DNA of 64,000 nt from Streptomyces sp. LUP47B (lineage in GTDB: Bacteria > Actinomycetota > Actinomycetes > Streptomycetales > Streptomycetaceae), in assembly GCF_001746295.1 (NCBI RefSeq), contig NZ_MJAH01000003.1, positions 616,575-680,574 of the forward strand, written 5' to 3'. This document shows, piece by piece, positions 46,665 through 54,588 of this stretch. Position 1 is the stretch's first letter. The number at the start of each line of letters is the position of its first letter. A program made the translations under genes and the position numbers. The notes under the pieces are model-generated. The model made no database searches. It saw only the letters and a list, made by a program, of their open reading frames with translations, and had not been told where the DNA came from.

Positions 46665-47870
46665 ATGCTTTCGCCCGAGTCGGCCACCGTCGTCCGTGCC
46701 ACCCTGCCCGCCGTCGGCGGAGCCCTGGACGAGATCACGGCGCGGTTCTACGACACGATGTTCGCCGAGCAACCGGAGCTGCTGGACGGGCTGTTCAACC
46801 GCGGCAATCAGGCCAGCGGACAACAGCGCCGCGCTCTGGCCGGGTCCATCGCAGGCTTCGCACAGGCCTTGCTCGCCGACCCCGACGCCCGACCGGACGC
46901 GCTGCTGTCGCGGATCGCCCACAAGCACGCCGCACTCGGTGTCACCGAGGACCAGTACACGATCGTCCACAAGTACCTGTTCGGGGCCATTGCCGAGGTG
47001 CTCGGCGAGGCGGTCACGCCGGAGGTCGCCGCCGCCTGGGACGAGGTGTACTGGCTGATGGCCGGCGCGCTCATCGCCCAGGAGGCCCGCCTGTACCAGG
47101 AGGCGCGGGTCGATCCCCGCGATCCGTGGCGGCAGTGGACGGTCGTCGAGCGGCGGGAGGAGACCCCCGACGCGGTGTCCTTCCTGCTGCGCCCTGCCGA
47201 CGGCGGCCCGATCCCCTCCGGCAGGGCCGGCCAGTACGTCAGCGTCCGCGTGCAGATGCCCGACGGCATACACCAGCTGCGCCAGTACAGCCTCTCCGGC
47301 GCTCCCGGCGACCAGGTGCGCCGCATCACCGTCAAACGGGTCGCGAGCGTGGCCGACGCCCCCGAGGGCGAGGTGTCCAACCAGCTCCACCGCACCGTCC
47401 GGGCCGGTGACGAACTCACTCTGTCCGCCCCGTTCGGCGACGTGGTCCTCGACGACGCCGACAGCCCGCTGCTGCTGGTCTCGGCCGGCATCGGCTGCAC
47501 CCCGATGGTCGGCATGCTCGAACACCTCGCGGCGACCGGAGCCGCCCGCCCGGTCACGGTGCTGCACGCCGACCGTTCTCCGGCCGACCACGCCCTGCGC
47601 GCGGACACCCGCCGCCTCGTCGGCCGACTGCCCGGCGCCCGGGCCGAGTTCTGGTACGAACAGGACGCCGCCGCCGAACCCGGCGCCCACCCCGGTCTGA
47701 TGGACCTCGACGGACTGGACCTGCCCGCCGACGCGGACGTCTACCTGTGCGGCTCACTGCCCTTCATGCGCACCGTGCGGGCCCAGCTGCTGCAGGCCGG
47801 CATCCCCGCCCGCCACATCCGCTACGAGGTCTTCGGCCCCGACCTGTGGCTGGCCCACACGGAGGGCTGA
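46665..47870 (+). CDS. hmp: Flavohemoglobin (nitric oxide dioxygenase)
   Basis: A 401-residue protein. Globin domain (1-140): distal Y29 and Q53/Q54, proximal H88 in IAHKHAALG. FAD domain (150-255): RQYSLSG binds FAD. NAD domain (265-400): LLVSAGIGCTPMVGML and the C-terminal YLCGSLPFMR and FGPDLW. All parts for NO + O2 to nitrate with NAD(P)H are present. Hmp detoxifies NO, which together with hypoxia is a DosR signal, so it fits the island. TGAGGAGA precedes the ATG. Confidence 0.92.
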   Translation: MLSPESATVVRATLPAVGGALDEITARFYDTMFAEQPELLDGLFNRGNQASGQQRRALAGSIAGFAQALLADPDARPDALLSRIAHKHAALGVTEDQYTIVHKYLFGAIAEVLGEAVTPEVAAAWDEVYWLMAGALIAQEARLYQEARVDPRDPWRQWTVVERREETPDAVSFLLRPADGGPIPSGRAGQYVSVRVQMPDGIHQLRQYSLSGAPGDQVRRITVKRVASVADAPEGEVSNQLHRTVRAGDELTLSAPFGDVVLDDADSPLLLVSAGIGCTPMVGMLEHLAATGAARPVTVLHADRSPADHALRADTRRLVGRLPGARAEFWYEQDAAAEPGAHPGLMDLDGLDLPADADVYLCGSLPFMRTVRAQLLQAGIPARHIRYEVFGPDLWLAHTEG

Positions 47871-47904
47871 GCACCGGCACCGAGAGCGCGACAACCGAAT
47901 GCTT

Positions 47905-47924
47905 AATTGCAAAATTTCGCAATT
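47905..47924. promoter_or_regulatory. ArsR operator candidate 1: AATTGC-N8-GCAATT
   Basis: AATTGC (47905-47910) and GCAATT (47919-47924) flank a symmetric AAATTT centre, in very AT-rich DNA for this genome. It is 95 bases before the ArsR start at 48020. The same arms and spacing recur at 52197-52216. Confidence 0.65.
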
Positions 47925-48019
47925 GGTTAGATGCTGGGTTGGCTGGGATCGCAAGTAGAAGCGGACGCAGCGTTTGGTGTCTGCCCCGAGGTGGGGTCTT
48001 CGAAGGGAGCCGAGGGGCC

Positions 48020-48361
48020 GTGTCCGTTCCGCTGTACCAGGCCAAGGCCGAGTTCTTCCGGATGCTGGGGCATCCCGTACGGATACGGGTGCTGGAGTTG
48101 CTCCAGGACGGCCCGCTGCCGGTACGGGACCTGCTCACGGCGATCGAGGTGGAGTCCTCTGGCCTGTCGCAGCACTTGGCGGTGCTGCGCCGCTCCGGGA
48201 TCGTCACCTCCACGCGGAACGGCTCGACCGTCGTCTACGAGCTGGCCGGCGGCGATGTGGCCGCCCTGTTGCAGGCGGCGCGGCGGATCCTCACCGAGGT
48301 GCTGGCCGGACGGAACGAGTTGCTGGCCGAGCTGCGGAACGCCGAGGTCGTCGCGCGATGA
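48020..48361 (+). CDS. ArsR-family regulator
   Basis: A 113-residue winged-helix repressor: FFRMLGHPVRIRVLELL starts the fold, LSQHLAVLRRSGIVTS is the recognition helix, and STVVYEL the wing. No cysteine is present in the whole protein, so the usual thiol or metal-thiolate sensing of ArsR/SmtB proteins cannot apply. The GTG at 48020 has GAAGGGAG upstream, and the related protein at 52359 starts alike. Its stop overlaps the SulP start by ATGA, giving one operon under the AATTGC palindrome. Confidence 0.85.
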   Translation: MSVPLYQAKAEFFRMLGHPVRIRVLELLQDGPLPVRDLLTAIEVESSGLSQHLAVLRRSGIVTSTRNGSTVVYELAGGDVAALLQAARRILTEVLAGRNELLAELRNAEVVAR

Positions 48362-50082
48362 CCACGGCACTTGGCCGGGCGGGGGACCGGATCGCCGCAC
48401 TGCTGCCCAGGCGGGTCGAGCTGGCTCAGATGCGGCGTGACCCGCGACGGGACCTGCTCGCGGGTCTGACCGTGGCGATCGTCGCGCTGCCGCTCGCGCT
48501 GGGTTTCGGTGTTTCTTCGGGGCTCGGCGCTCAGGCGGGCCTGGCGACCGCCGTGATCGCGGGTGCGCTCGCTGCGGTCTTCGGCGGGTCGAATCTGCAG
48601 GTGTCCGGCCCGACCGGTGCGATGACGGTGGTCCTCGTGCCCATCGTGGGCAAGTACGGGGCGAGTGGGGTGCTCACCGTCGGCTTGATGGCGGGCGTCA
48701 TGCTCGTCGGGCTGGCCGCGCTGCGGGCCGGCAAGTACATGCAGTACGTGCCCGCCCCGGTCGTCGAGGGATTCACCCTCGGCATCGCCTGCGTGATCGG
48801 TCTGCAGCAGGTCCCGAGCGCCCTCGGCGTGCCCAAGCCCGGGGGCGACCGCGTCCTGGTGGTGACCTGGCGGGCGATCGAGGAGTTCGCCAAGGCCCCC
48901 AACTGGACGGCCGTCGGCTTCGCGACCGCGGTGGCCGCCGTCATGTTGCTCGGTGCCCGCCGGCTGCCGACCGTGCCGTTCTCCATCCTGGCCGTGATCG
49001 CCGCTACGGCCGTGGCACAGCTCGCGCACCTGGACGAGGCGAAGCCGATCGGCGACCTGCCCTCCGGGCTGCCCGTACCGTCTTTGTCCTTCCTGGAACT
49101 CGGCTCGCTCGGGACGCTGCTCGCGCCGGCCGTGGCCGTCGCCGCCCTGGCCGCACTGGAGTCGCTGCTGTCGGCTTCGGTCGCCGACGGCATGACCGTG
49201 GGCCAGCGGCACGACCCGGACAGGGAGCTGTTCGGGCAGGGTCTGGCCAACATCGCCGCCCCACTGTTCGGCGGTGTCCCGGCGACCGGAGCGATCGCCC
49301 GCACCGCGGTCAACGTCCGCACCGGCGCGAGCTCCCGGTTGGCAGCCCTGACGCATGCCGCGGTCCTGGCCGTGATCGTCTTCGCGGCGGCGCCTCTCGT
49401 CTCGAAGATTCCACTGGCCGCCCTGTCGGGCGTCCTGCTGGCCACGGCGATCCGGATGGTCGAGGTCGGCTCGCTCCGGGCCATGGCCAGGGCCACCCGC
49501 TCCGACGCGCTGATCCTCGTCCTCACCTGCGTCGCCACGCTCGCACTCGACCTCGTGTACGCCGTGATCATCGGCCTGGTGGTGGCGGGCGCCCTGGCTT
49601 TGCGTGCCGTGGCCAAGCAGGCTCGTCTCGACCAGGTACCGCTGGACCGCGGCGACCACAGCGCGGAGGAACACGCGCTGCTGGCCGAGCACATAGTGGC
49701 GTACCGCATCGACGGCCCGCTGTTCTTCGCCGCCGCGCACCGTTTCCTGCTCGAGCTGACCGAGGTGGCCGACGTCCGCGTCGTCATCCTGCGCATGTCG
49801 CGCATCTCCACGATGGACGCCACCGGGGCCCTCGTCCTGAAGGACGCGGTCGAGAAGTTGCAGCGGCGCGGCATCCTCGTCCTCGCCTCCGGGATACGCC
49901 CTAGCCAGATTCAGGTCCTCGACTCCGTCGGGGCACTGGACCTGCTGCGCCACGAAGGGCGGGAGTACGCCTCCACACCTGACGCGATCCGGGGTGCCCG
50001 CGATCACCTGGAGAAGGCCGGCGTCCTGTCGGGCGGCCCGGCCCAGCGGACCACCGCCACCAGCGAGGAAGCCGTCCGATGA
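48358..50082 (+). CDS. SulP-family anion transporter with STAS domain
   Basis: A 574-residue transporter. VAIVALPLALGFGVSSGLG and GSNLQVSGPTGAMTVVL mark the SulP core; APAVAVAALAALESLLSASVAD is segment 8 with the anion-site region. The STAS domain is at about 440-550 (VAYRIDGPLFFAAAHRF, ISTMDATGALVL). It is only distantly like the SulP at 24460. The GPTGAM motif is frequent in bicarbonate and sulfate carriers of bacteria. It is coupled to the ArsR gene; ComB nearby hints at a sulfur compound. Confidence 0.87.
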   Translation: MTTALGRAGDRIAALLPRRVELAQMRRDPRRDLLAGLTVAIVALPLALGFGVSSGLGAQAGLATAVIAGALAAVFGGSNLQVSGPTGAMTVVLVPIVGKYGASGVLTVGLMAGVMLVGLAALRAGKYMQYVPAPVVEGFTLGIACVIGLQQVPSALGVPKPGGDRVLVVTWRAIEEFAKAPNWTAVGFATAVAAVMLLGARRLPTVPFSILAVIAATAVAQLAHLDEAKPIGDLPSGLPVPSLSFLELGSLGTLLAPAVAVAALAALESLLSASVADGMTVGQRHDPDRELFGQGLANIAAPLFGGVPATGAIARTAVNVRTGASSRLAALTHAAVLAVIVFAAAPLVSKIPLAALSGVLLATAIRMVEVGSLRAMARATRSDALILVLTCVATLALDLVYAVIIGLVVAGALALRAVAKQARLDQVPLDRGDHSAEEHALLAEHIVAYRIDGPLFFAAAHRFLLELTEVADVRVVILRMSRISTMDATGALVLKDAVEKLQRRGILVLASGIRPSQIQVLDSVGALDLLRHEGREYASTPDAIRGARDHLEKAGVLSGGPAQRTTATSEEAVR

Positions 50083-50465
50083 GGACCCGTTCCGCCGAAC
50101 TGCCTCTGACCGAGGTCTCCGGCGCGGAGGCCGTGCGGCTGCTGGATGGCAGCACTCCGGTGCGGCCTGCGCACGTACAGCGGGGGATGGCCGCTGCGCC
50201 TCCCGTCCGGCACGTGGGGGAGTTCGTCCGCCGGATCGTCCGCACCCTGACCCCGACCCCGCCTGAGCCGCTGTCCTTGTCCGCCGCCGACAACCGCTGG
50301 ACGGTGACCGCGGTCGGCCCCGCCGACGTGTTCACCGACCTGGGCGAGGCCGCCCACTACCGGTGCACCCCGCCCGGCCGGGTGCACGGTCCACACGACC
50401 CAGTCGTGCGCATCCGCCCGCAGAGTGCGACCGGCTACCGCTGCGCGCGGCCCACGGAGGGCTGA
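50079..50465 (+). CDS. Hypothetical protein, 128 aa
   Basis: Unrecognised. A 128-residue basic protein without signal peptide or membrane segment, with VGEFVRRIVRTLTPTPPEPLSL in its middle part and a tryptophan-containing patch NRWTVTAVGPADVF. It overlaps the SulP stop by four bases and the following ATPase start by one base, so it is clearly part of the operon. It may be an accessory factor of the transporter or of the ATPase; that is a guess. Confidence 0.6.
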   Translation: MRTRSAELPLTEVSGAEAVRLLDGSTPVRPAHVQRGMAAAPPVRHVGEFVRRIVRTLTPTPPEPLSLSAADNRWTVTAVGPADVFTDLGEAAHYRCTPPGRVHGPHDPVVRIRPQSATGYRCARPTEG

Positions 50466-50890
50466 TGTCCACGCGCCTCGAAGCCCTGCCCCACCGGCAT
50501 GTACTCACCCTGCCCGCCGAGCCGTCAGCCGTCCGCATAGCACGGAAGACCGCCCAACAAGCACTGGTGGAATGGGGGATCGGCCTGCGCCACCCCACCG
50601 TGGACCCGGCCCTGCTGATAGTCAGCGAGCTGGTCACCAACAGCGTGCGGCACGCCGCCGTCGTCTCCCCGCAGCTCACGGTGATCTACGCGGCGGGCCC
50701 GGACTGCCTCGCCTTCGCCGTCCACGACCGCCACCCCTACCAGCCCGTCCTGTACGAGGCCGTCACAGACTCTGAAGTCGGGGGACTGGGCACCGTAATG
50801 GAGCTGGTTCTCGGGCTGGCGGGCACGGCCGTCGTCCGCGCGGATGCCGACGGCGGCGGCAAGAGCATCTGGATCACTCTCCCTCTCTGA
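50465..50890 (+). CDS. ATP-binding protein of the RsbW/HATPase_c type
   Basis: A 141-residue GHKL ATPase domain like anti-sigma factor kinases. The N-box reads LLIVSELVTNSVRHA, and GGLGTVMELV is the glycine-rich lid. The usual DxGxG of the G1 box is AVHDRHPYQP, so the lid is incomplete. Streptomyces holds dozens of such proteins that switch sigma factors with STAS partners, and a STAS-like protein is encoded next at 50927. It starts on the last base of the preceding stop. Confidence 0.8.
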   Translation: MSTRLEALPHRHVLTLPAEPSAVRIARKTAQQALVEWGIGLRHPTVDPALLIVSELVTNSVRHAAVVSPQLTVIYAAGPDCLAFAVHDRHPYQPVLYEAVTDSEVGGLGTVMELVLGLAGTAVVRADADGGGKSIWITLPL

Positions 50891-50926
50891 GTCCAACTGG
50901 GCTGAACGGCAAGGAAGTTCACCATT

Positions 50927-51340
50927 ATGACCATCGACTGGCGCTACACCGCCGAGGGTGACCTCGGTATCCTCTCCGTCGCCGGCTACCTTGGCCCCGA
51001 CGCCGTGCGCCGCTTTACCGGCGCCATCGGCTGGGCGTTGGCCCGTGGCGCCGGCCCGGTTGTCGTCGACCTCACCGAGCTGCGCAGCTGGTCGGCCGGA
51101 GGGCAGCTGGCGATCACCGAGGCCGCCCGTCGCCTCGCCCAGGCGGGCCGGTCTCTGGAGCTGGCCGCCATTCCCGCTGACGGATCGCTCGTCCCCGCCG
51201 CCGAGTGCCCGCCCATCCCGATCCATGCCGACCTGGCTGCCGCGCGTGCCGCACACCGCTCAGCATGCGGGGACCAGGTGGAGGGGCGTCACGAATGGCG
51301 CACCACGGGGTGGCCGGACGGTGATGAGCCGGCCGGCTGA
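50927..51340 (+). CDS. STAS-domain-like protein (anti-sigma factor antagonist type)
   Basis: A 137-residue protein whose first 100 residues fit the STAS fold: DLGILSVAGYLGPDAVRRF, VVVDLTELRSWSAGGQLAI where the phosphorylated serine of antagonists would stand (WSAGG), and a SLELAAIP strand. The C-terminal 35 residues are polar and disordered. It follows the ATPase by 36 bases, forming a likely kinase-antagonist pair. Its stop is 12 bases from the end of the opposing comB gene. Confidence 0.7.
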   Translation: MTIDWRYTAEGDLGILSVAGYLGPDAVRRFTGAIGWALARGAGPVVVDLTELRSWSAGGQLAITEAARRLAQAGRSLELAAIPADGSLVPAAECPPIPIHADLAAARAAHRSACGDQVEGRHEWRTTGWPDGDEPAG

Positions 51341-51352
51341 CCGCTCCGGCTC

Positions 51353-52147
51353 TCAACCCGAGACGAAGGAACCGTCGTCGTGGCGTACCGGGACGAGGGC
51401 GGACGTGTCCACTTCGGTGGCGATCGCCACGTCCTCGACGAATCCCATCGCGGCCAGCTGACGGCCGGACGCACTGGTGGCAACCGTGTGGGCGAGATCG
51501 GCGGTGCCTTCGTAGCTCGCCTTCGTGGCGGCGGCCTCTGGGGAGAGCGGGCCCGCGCCCCGGGAGCACAAGTCGCTGATGAGGGCTCCGGCGCCGAGCA
51601 GGTCCTCGATCGCGGGCCGTAGGCTGCCGTCCGGCCACGCCTCACCGGCGGCGATCACGACGACGGGACGTTCGGGGGTGCCGTAGCCGTGGGAGGCGAG
51701 CCAGGTACCGACCGCGGTGGTGTTGCGCAGGCAGACGGCGACCACCCGCACCCTGGGCGGCGCGGCGGCTGCGATCGCGGCGCCGTTCGGTGACGGCAGC
51801 ACCAGGCGGCCCACGAACGGGGCGGCGCGCAGGTGGGCGGGCGACAGCGACCAGGGCGTTTCCGGTGTGACGGTGTGGCGGTGGGAGGCCAGCCGGGCAC
51901 CCGACCGGCGCGCATACGCGGCGGCGGCCTGCTCGGCGCCGGTCCGTTCCGCGCCGGACACGGGGCCGCCCGGCCACCGGAAGGGAAGGACGCGGATGCC
52001 CCGGTCGACGGCGACGCTCACCGCTGTGGTGAACGACAGCACGTCGACGGCGACAAGACAGACAGCCTCGCTCGCGAGCCGGCTCGCACCCGCGGGCCCC
52101 CATTCGAAGCGCACTCCGCTTCCGGACTGGACGTCCCAGCCACCCAT
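51353..52147 (-). CDS. 2-phosphosulfolactate phosphatase family (ComB) protein
   Basis: A 264-residue ComB-fold protein. It shows VCLVAVDVLSFTTAVSVAVDRG at the N-terminus, LVLPSPNGAAIAA in the middle and VIAAGEAWPDGSLRPAIEDLLGAGAL after it, all family hallmarks. In archaea ComB dephosphorylates phosphosulfolactate on the way to coenzyme M; in bacteria the product sulfolactate enters sulfonate metabolism or remains unexplained. No ComA is nearby. Its start lies 43 bases from the 36-base palindrome at 52190, so the ArsR protein probably controls it. Confidence 0.82.
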   Translation of the reverse strand: MGGWDVQSGSGVRFEWGPAGASRLASEAVCLVAVDVLSFTTAVSVAVDRGIRVLPFRWPGGPVSGAERTGAEQAAAAYARRSGARLASHRHTVTPETPWSLSPAHLRAAPFVGRLVLPSPNGAAIAAAAPPRVRVVAVCLRNTTAVGTWLASHGYGTPERPVVVIAAGEAWPDGSLRPAIEDLLGAGALISDLCSRGAGPLSPEAAATKASYEGTADLAHTVATSASGRQLAAMGFVEDVAIATEVDTSALVPVRHDDGSFVSG

Positions 52148-52189
52148 TGCACCCCTCTCGCCGGGGCAACGCCAGAAGGCGGCTCCCTC

Positions 52190-52225
52190 GTCTCAGTAAT
52201 TGCTAATATTAGCAATTACTGAGAC
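52190..52225. promoter_or_regulatory. 36-bp perfect palindrome, ArsR operator 2
   Basis: Every base from 52190 to 52207 pairs with 52208 to 52225. The inner 20 bases (52197-52216) are AATTGCTAATATTAGCAATT, with the same arms as the site at 47905. It sits between the divergent comB gene and the ArsR gene. Confidence 0.8.
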
Positions 52226-52358
52226 CGTCACTGCTGGATTCGGCCTGCCCGGCGCCACACGCGAGGATTGGCCGCATGTTCTTGACGAGTGGGTGGATGC
52301 GATGCGCCAAGGCCCGGCCGCTGGGGCCGTGTTGCCTTACGGCGGAGGGGACGGCACG

Positions 52359-52709
52359 GTGAGTACGCCGCTGTACCAGCTGAAGGCCGAGTTCTTCAAA
52401 ACCCTCGGCCACCCGGCCCGTATCCGCGTCCTGGAGCTGCTGAGCGAGCGCGAGCACGCGGTCGCCGAGATGCTGCCCGAGGTGGGGATCGAGCCGGCGC
52501 ACCTCTCGCAGCAACTGGCCGTGCTGCGCCGGGCGAACCTGGTCGTGACCCGCAAGGTGGGCTCGACGGTCTACTACTCACTGACCAGCCCGTACGTGGC
52601 GGAGCTGCTGCGGGTGGCGCGCACGATCCTGTCGGGTGTGCTGGCCGGTCAGGCCGAGCTGCTCGCTGACCTGCAAGCGGCCCAGGCCGAGGGAAAACCG
52701 TCGTCGTAG
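52359..52709 (+). CDS. ArsR-family regulator, paralogue of the one at 48020
   Basis: A 116-residue winged-helix repressor. It shares with the 48020 protein the opening TPLYQxKAEFFxxLGHPxRIRVLELL pattern, LSQQLAVLRRANLVVT and the wing STVYYSL, plus a similar C-terminal helix ILSGVLAGQAELLADL. It also has no cysteine. The GTG at 52359 with GGAGGGG upstream gives the same N-terminus as its paralogue. It lies 133 bases from the palindrome at 52190, so it likely represses itself and comB. Confidence 0.85.
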   Translation: MSTPLYQLKAEFFKTLGHPARIRVLELLSEREHAVAEMLPEVGIEPAHLSQQLAVLRRANLVVTRKVGSTVYYSLTSPYVAELLRVARTILSGVLAGQAELLADLQAAQAEGKPSS

Positions 52710-52914
52710 CGACGGTCTCTTGAGCGGTGGCCGTCTTCCCCCCGTGGCGAGGGGCGCCAGAGGTCAAGTACCGGGAAGATGGCCGAACCCGCGCCGACAC
52801 GTACCGCGCACAGCTGGTGGCCCCGCCCCGGCATACGGACGTGGCGCGGTGACCGGACTCGTCATGCGGAACATGGCCGAGCCCGGCTGGTGGTCGCGGT
52901 GGGGAACTGCACGA
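52710..52914. other. Gene-free stretch
   Basis: No supported frame. GACGG/CCGTC arms at about 52709-52733 could form a weak hairpin after the ArsR stop. Confidence 0.35.
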
Positions 52915-53121
52915 TCAACTGCGGTGTTCGCCGGCGGGTACGGCGTCGAGGGCGCGGTCGCCGGCGTTGAGGTGGACGCCCACGTCCCGCACACCGCTTC
53001 CCCGCCCGCGCAGAATCGTCCCCGCCATGACCGTAGCCGCCGCGGCCGACCCACCCATGACGATCGCGATGGTCACCCACGCGTGTCTCGCTCTGCGCTC
53101 CGGCGGGTGCTCGTCCGCCAC
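52915..53121 (-). CDS. Possible small membrane protein, 68 aa
   Basis: Starts with GTG at 53121: a polar N-terminus (ADEHPPERRARH), one hydrophobic segment (AWVTIAIVMGGSAAAATVMAG) and a polar tail. The shape suits a single-pass small membrane protein, and positive charges before the segment suggest the C-terminus is outside. There is no strong ribosome binding site and I know no family, so it could be chance. Confidence 0.4.
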   Translation of the reverse strand: MADEHPPERRARHAWVTIAIVMGGSAAAATVMAGTILRGRGSGVRDVGVHLNAGDRALDAVPAGEHRS

Positions 53122-53285
53122 CAGTCACACCGGGGATGTCTCTTGCGGCACCCCTCGATGGCTCCCGCCTGCATGCCGTCGCCCCGTCGGCACCGCTGAA
53201 GTACGCGGTGCCCGCGGCGGGACGGCGGGCAGGTGCCGGACCGGCCCACTCGCTACCGGAGATCCGCACGGGCCCGCGTCCGCAT

Positions 53286-54308
53286 TCAGCTGGATTCGCG
53301 CACGACCAGCCGGCAGGGCACGGTGTGCGCGCCCGGCCGGGGCTCGGTGTCGATGGCCCGCAGCAGTTCCAGGGCCGCGATACGGCCGATCTCGGCGAGG
53401 TTCATGTCGATGGTGGTCAGAGGGGGGCGACTGGCCAGGGCCATGGTGTCCCAGTTGTCGTAGCCGACGACAGCCATGTCGTCTGGCACCGCCACCCCGC
53501 GCTCACGCAGTGCGTCCGTCACGCCTCGGGCGATCTGGTCGTTGCCGCAGAAGAAGGCGTCAGTGTCCGGCGCTGTGCGTAGCACCGCCTCGGTGGCCCG
53601 ACGGCCCCACGCCTCGCTCCACTCGCCGTGATGGATGCGCCCGGTGGACGGTTCCAGCGCGGCGGCCTGCAGTTGTTCCACCGCGTGCCGGGCGCGCTCG
53701 CGGGCGGCGGCGTGGTGCTCCGGGCCGGTGACGTGCGCGATCCGGGTACGTCCGGCGGCCACGAGATGCTCGACCGCCAGGCGTGCGCCGCCGCGGTCGT
53801 CGGTGACCACGGAGGTGTCGGCCGGGTCGGTGGAGGGAGACAGGGCGTAGACGACCGGGATGCCCTCCACGCCGGGCAGAGGCGGCCGGGGGTCGGTGCG
53901 TCGGCCGGTGACGATGATTCCGTCCACCCGGCGGTCCATGAGGTTCTGCAGATGGTGCTGCTCCCGGATGGCGTCGCCCCGGGTGTCGCACAGCAGCACG
54001 GAGATCTTCCCCGCGCCGAGCGCGTCCTCGGCGCCAAGGAGCACCGGGGTACTGAAGCGGCCGATGCCGTCAGTGGTCATGAGGCCGACCGTCCAGCTGC
54101 GGCCGCTGTGCAGGCTCTGGGCGTGCTGGTTGGGACTGAATCCGAGTTGCGCGACCGCGTCCAGCACTCGTTGCCGGGTCTCGGGCCGCATGCGTCCGGC
54201 GCCGTTGAGCGCCTTGGACGCCGTTCCGACGCTGACGCCGGCGAGGGCGGCGACGTCGGCGAGCCGGGCCCGCCCGGCCGGAGGAGAGTCTGGAGCGGCA
54301 GGAGTCAC
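53286..54308 (-). CDS. LacI-family regulator of the arabinofuranoside locus
   Basis: A 340-residue LacI repressor. The HTH with hinge is at about 13-65 (LADVAALAGVSVGTASKALNG), followed by a periplasmic-binding-protein-like sensor domain (TVGLMTTDGIGRFSTP, VDGIIVTGRR, FFCGNDQIARGVTDAL). It ends with the dimer helix region RLVVRESS. The GTG at 54308 follows AGGAAAAGG. It is divergent from the GH127 operon and very likely releases it on binding an arabinose-containing sugar. Confidence 0.87.
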   Translation of the reverse strand: MTPAAPDSPPAGRARLADVAALAGVSVGTASKALNGAGRMRPETRQRVLDAVAQLGFSPNQHAQSLHSGRSWTVGLMTTDGIGRFSTPVLLGAEDALGAGKISVLLCDTRGDAIREQHHLQNLMDRRVDGIIVTGRRTDPRPPLPGVEGIPVVYALSPSTDPADTSVVTDDRGGARLAVEHLVAAGRTRIAHVTGPEHHAAARERARHAVEQLQAAALEPSTGRIHHGEWSEAWGRRATEAVLRTAPDTDAFFCGNDQIARGVTDALRERGVAVPDDMAVVGYDNWDTMALASRPPLTTIDMNLAEIGRIAALELLRAIDTEPRPGAHTVPCRLVVRESS

Positions 54309-54395
54309 GGGCAAACCTTTTCCTGGATGAGTCAGACGCCCGACATCGTGACAGGTGCTGCGTCGTTGCGCCAGTCCAGGGAAAAGTTGAACAAA

Positions 54396-54470
54396 CACCT
54401 GACGTGACCCTTGACCTGTCAGGTGGTCTGCCCTCTACATTCTCGACGAGAAAACGATTGCTCAAAACGA
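54396..54470. promoter_or_regulatory. Divergent promoter/operator region of the LacI-GH127 locus
   Basis: CACCTGAC (54396-54403) and GTCAGGTG (54418-54425) are perfect inverted arms 14 bases apart and overlap a TTGACC -35 candidate at 54411. TACATT at 54436-54441 could be the -10. AAAACGATTGCTC at 54451-54463 looks like a LacI half-operator. The leader to the GH127 ATG would be about 140 bases. Confidence 0.45.
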
Positions 54471-54588
54471 GTTCCAGGTAGTCGGTCACCCGCCTTCGAC
54501 GCTCCTCGTGCACGGGAGGCGGTCCTTGGCGAGGCTGCCCGTCACGGCCGTATGCCGGCTTCGCCCCGCCACTCACCACCGGAGAGCC

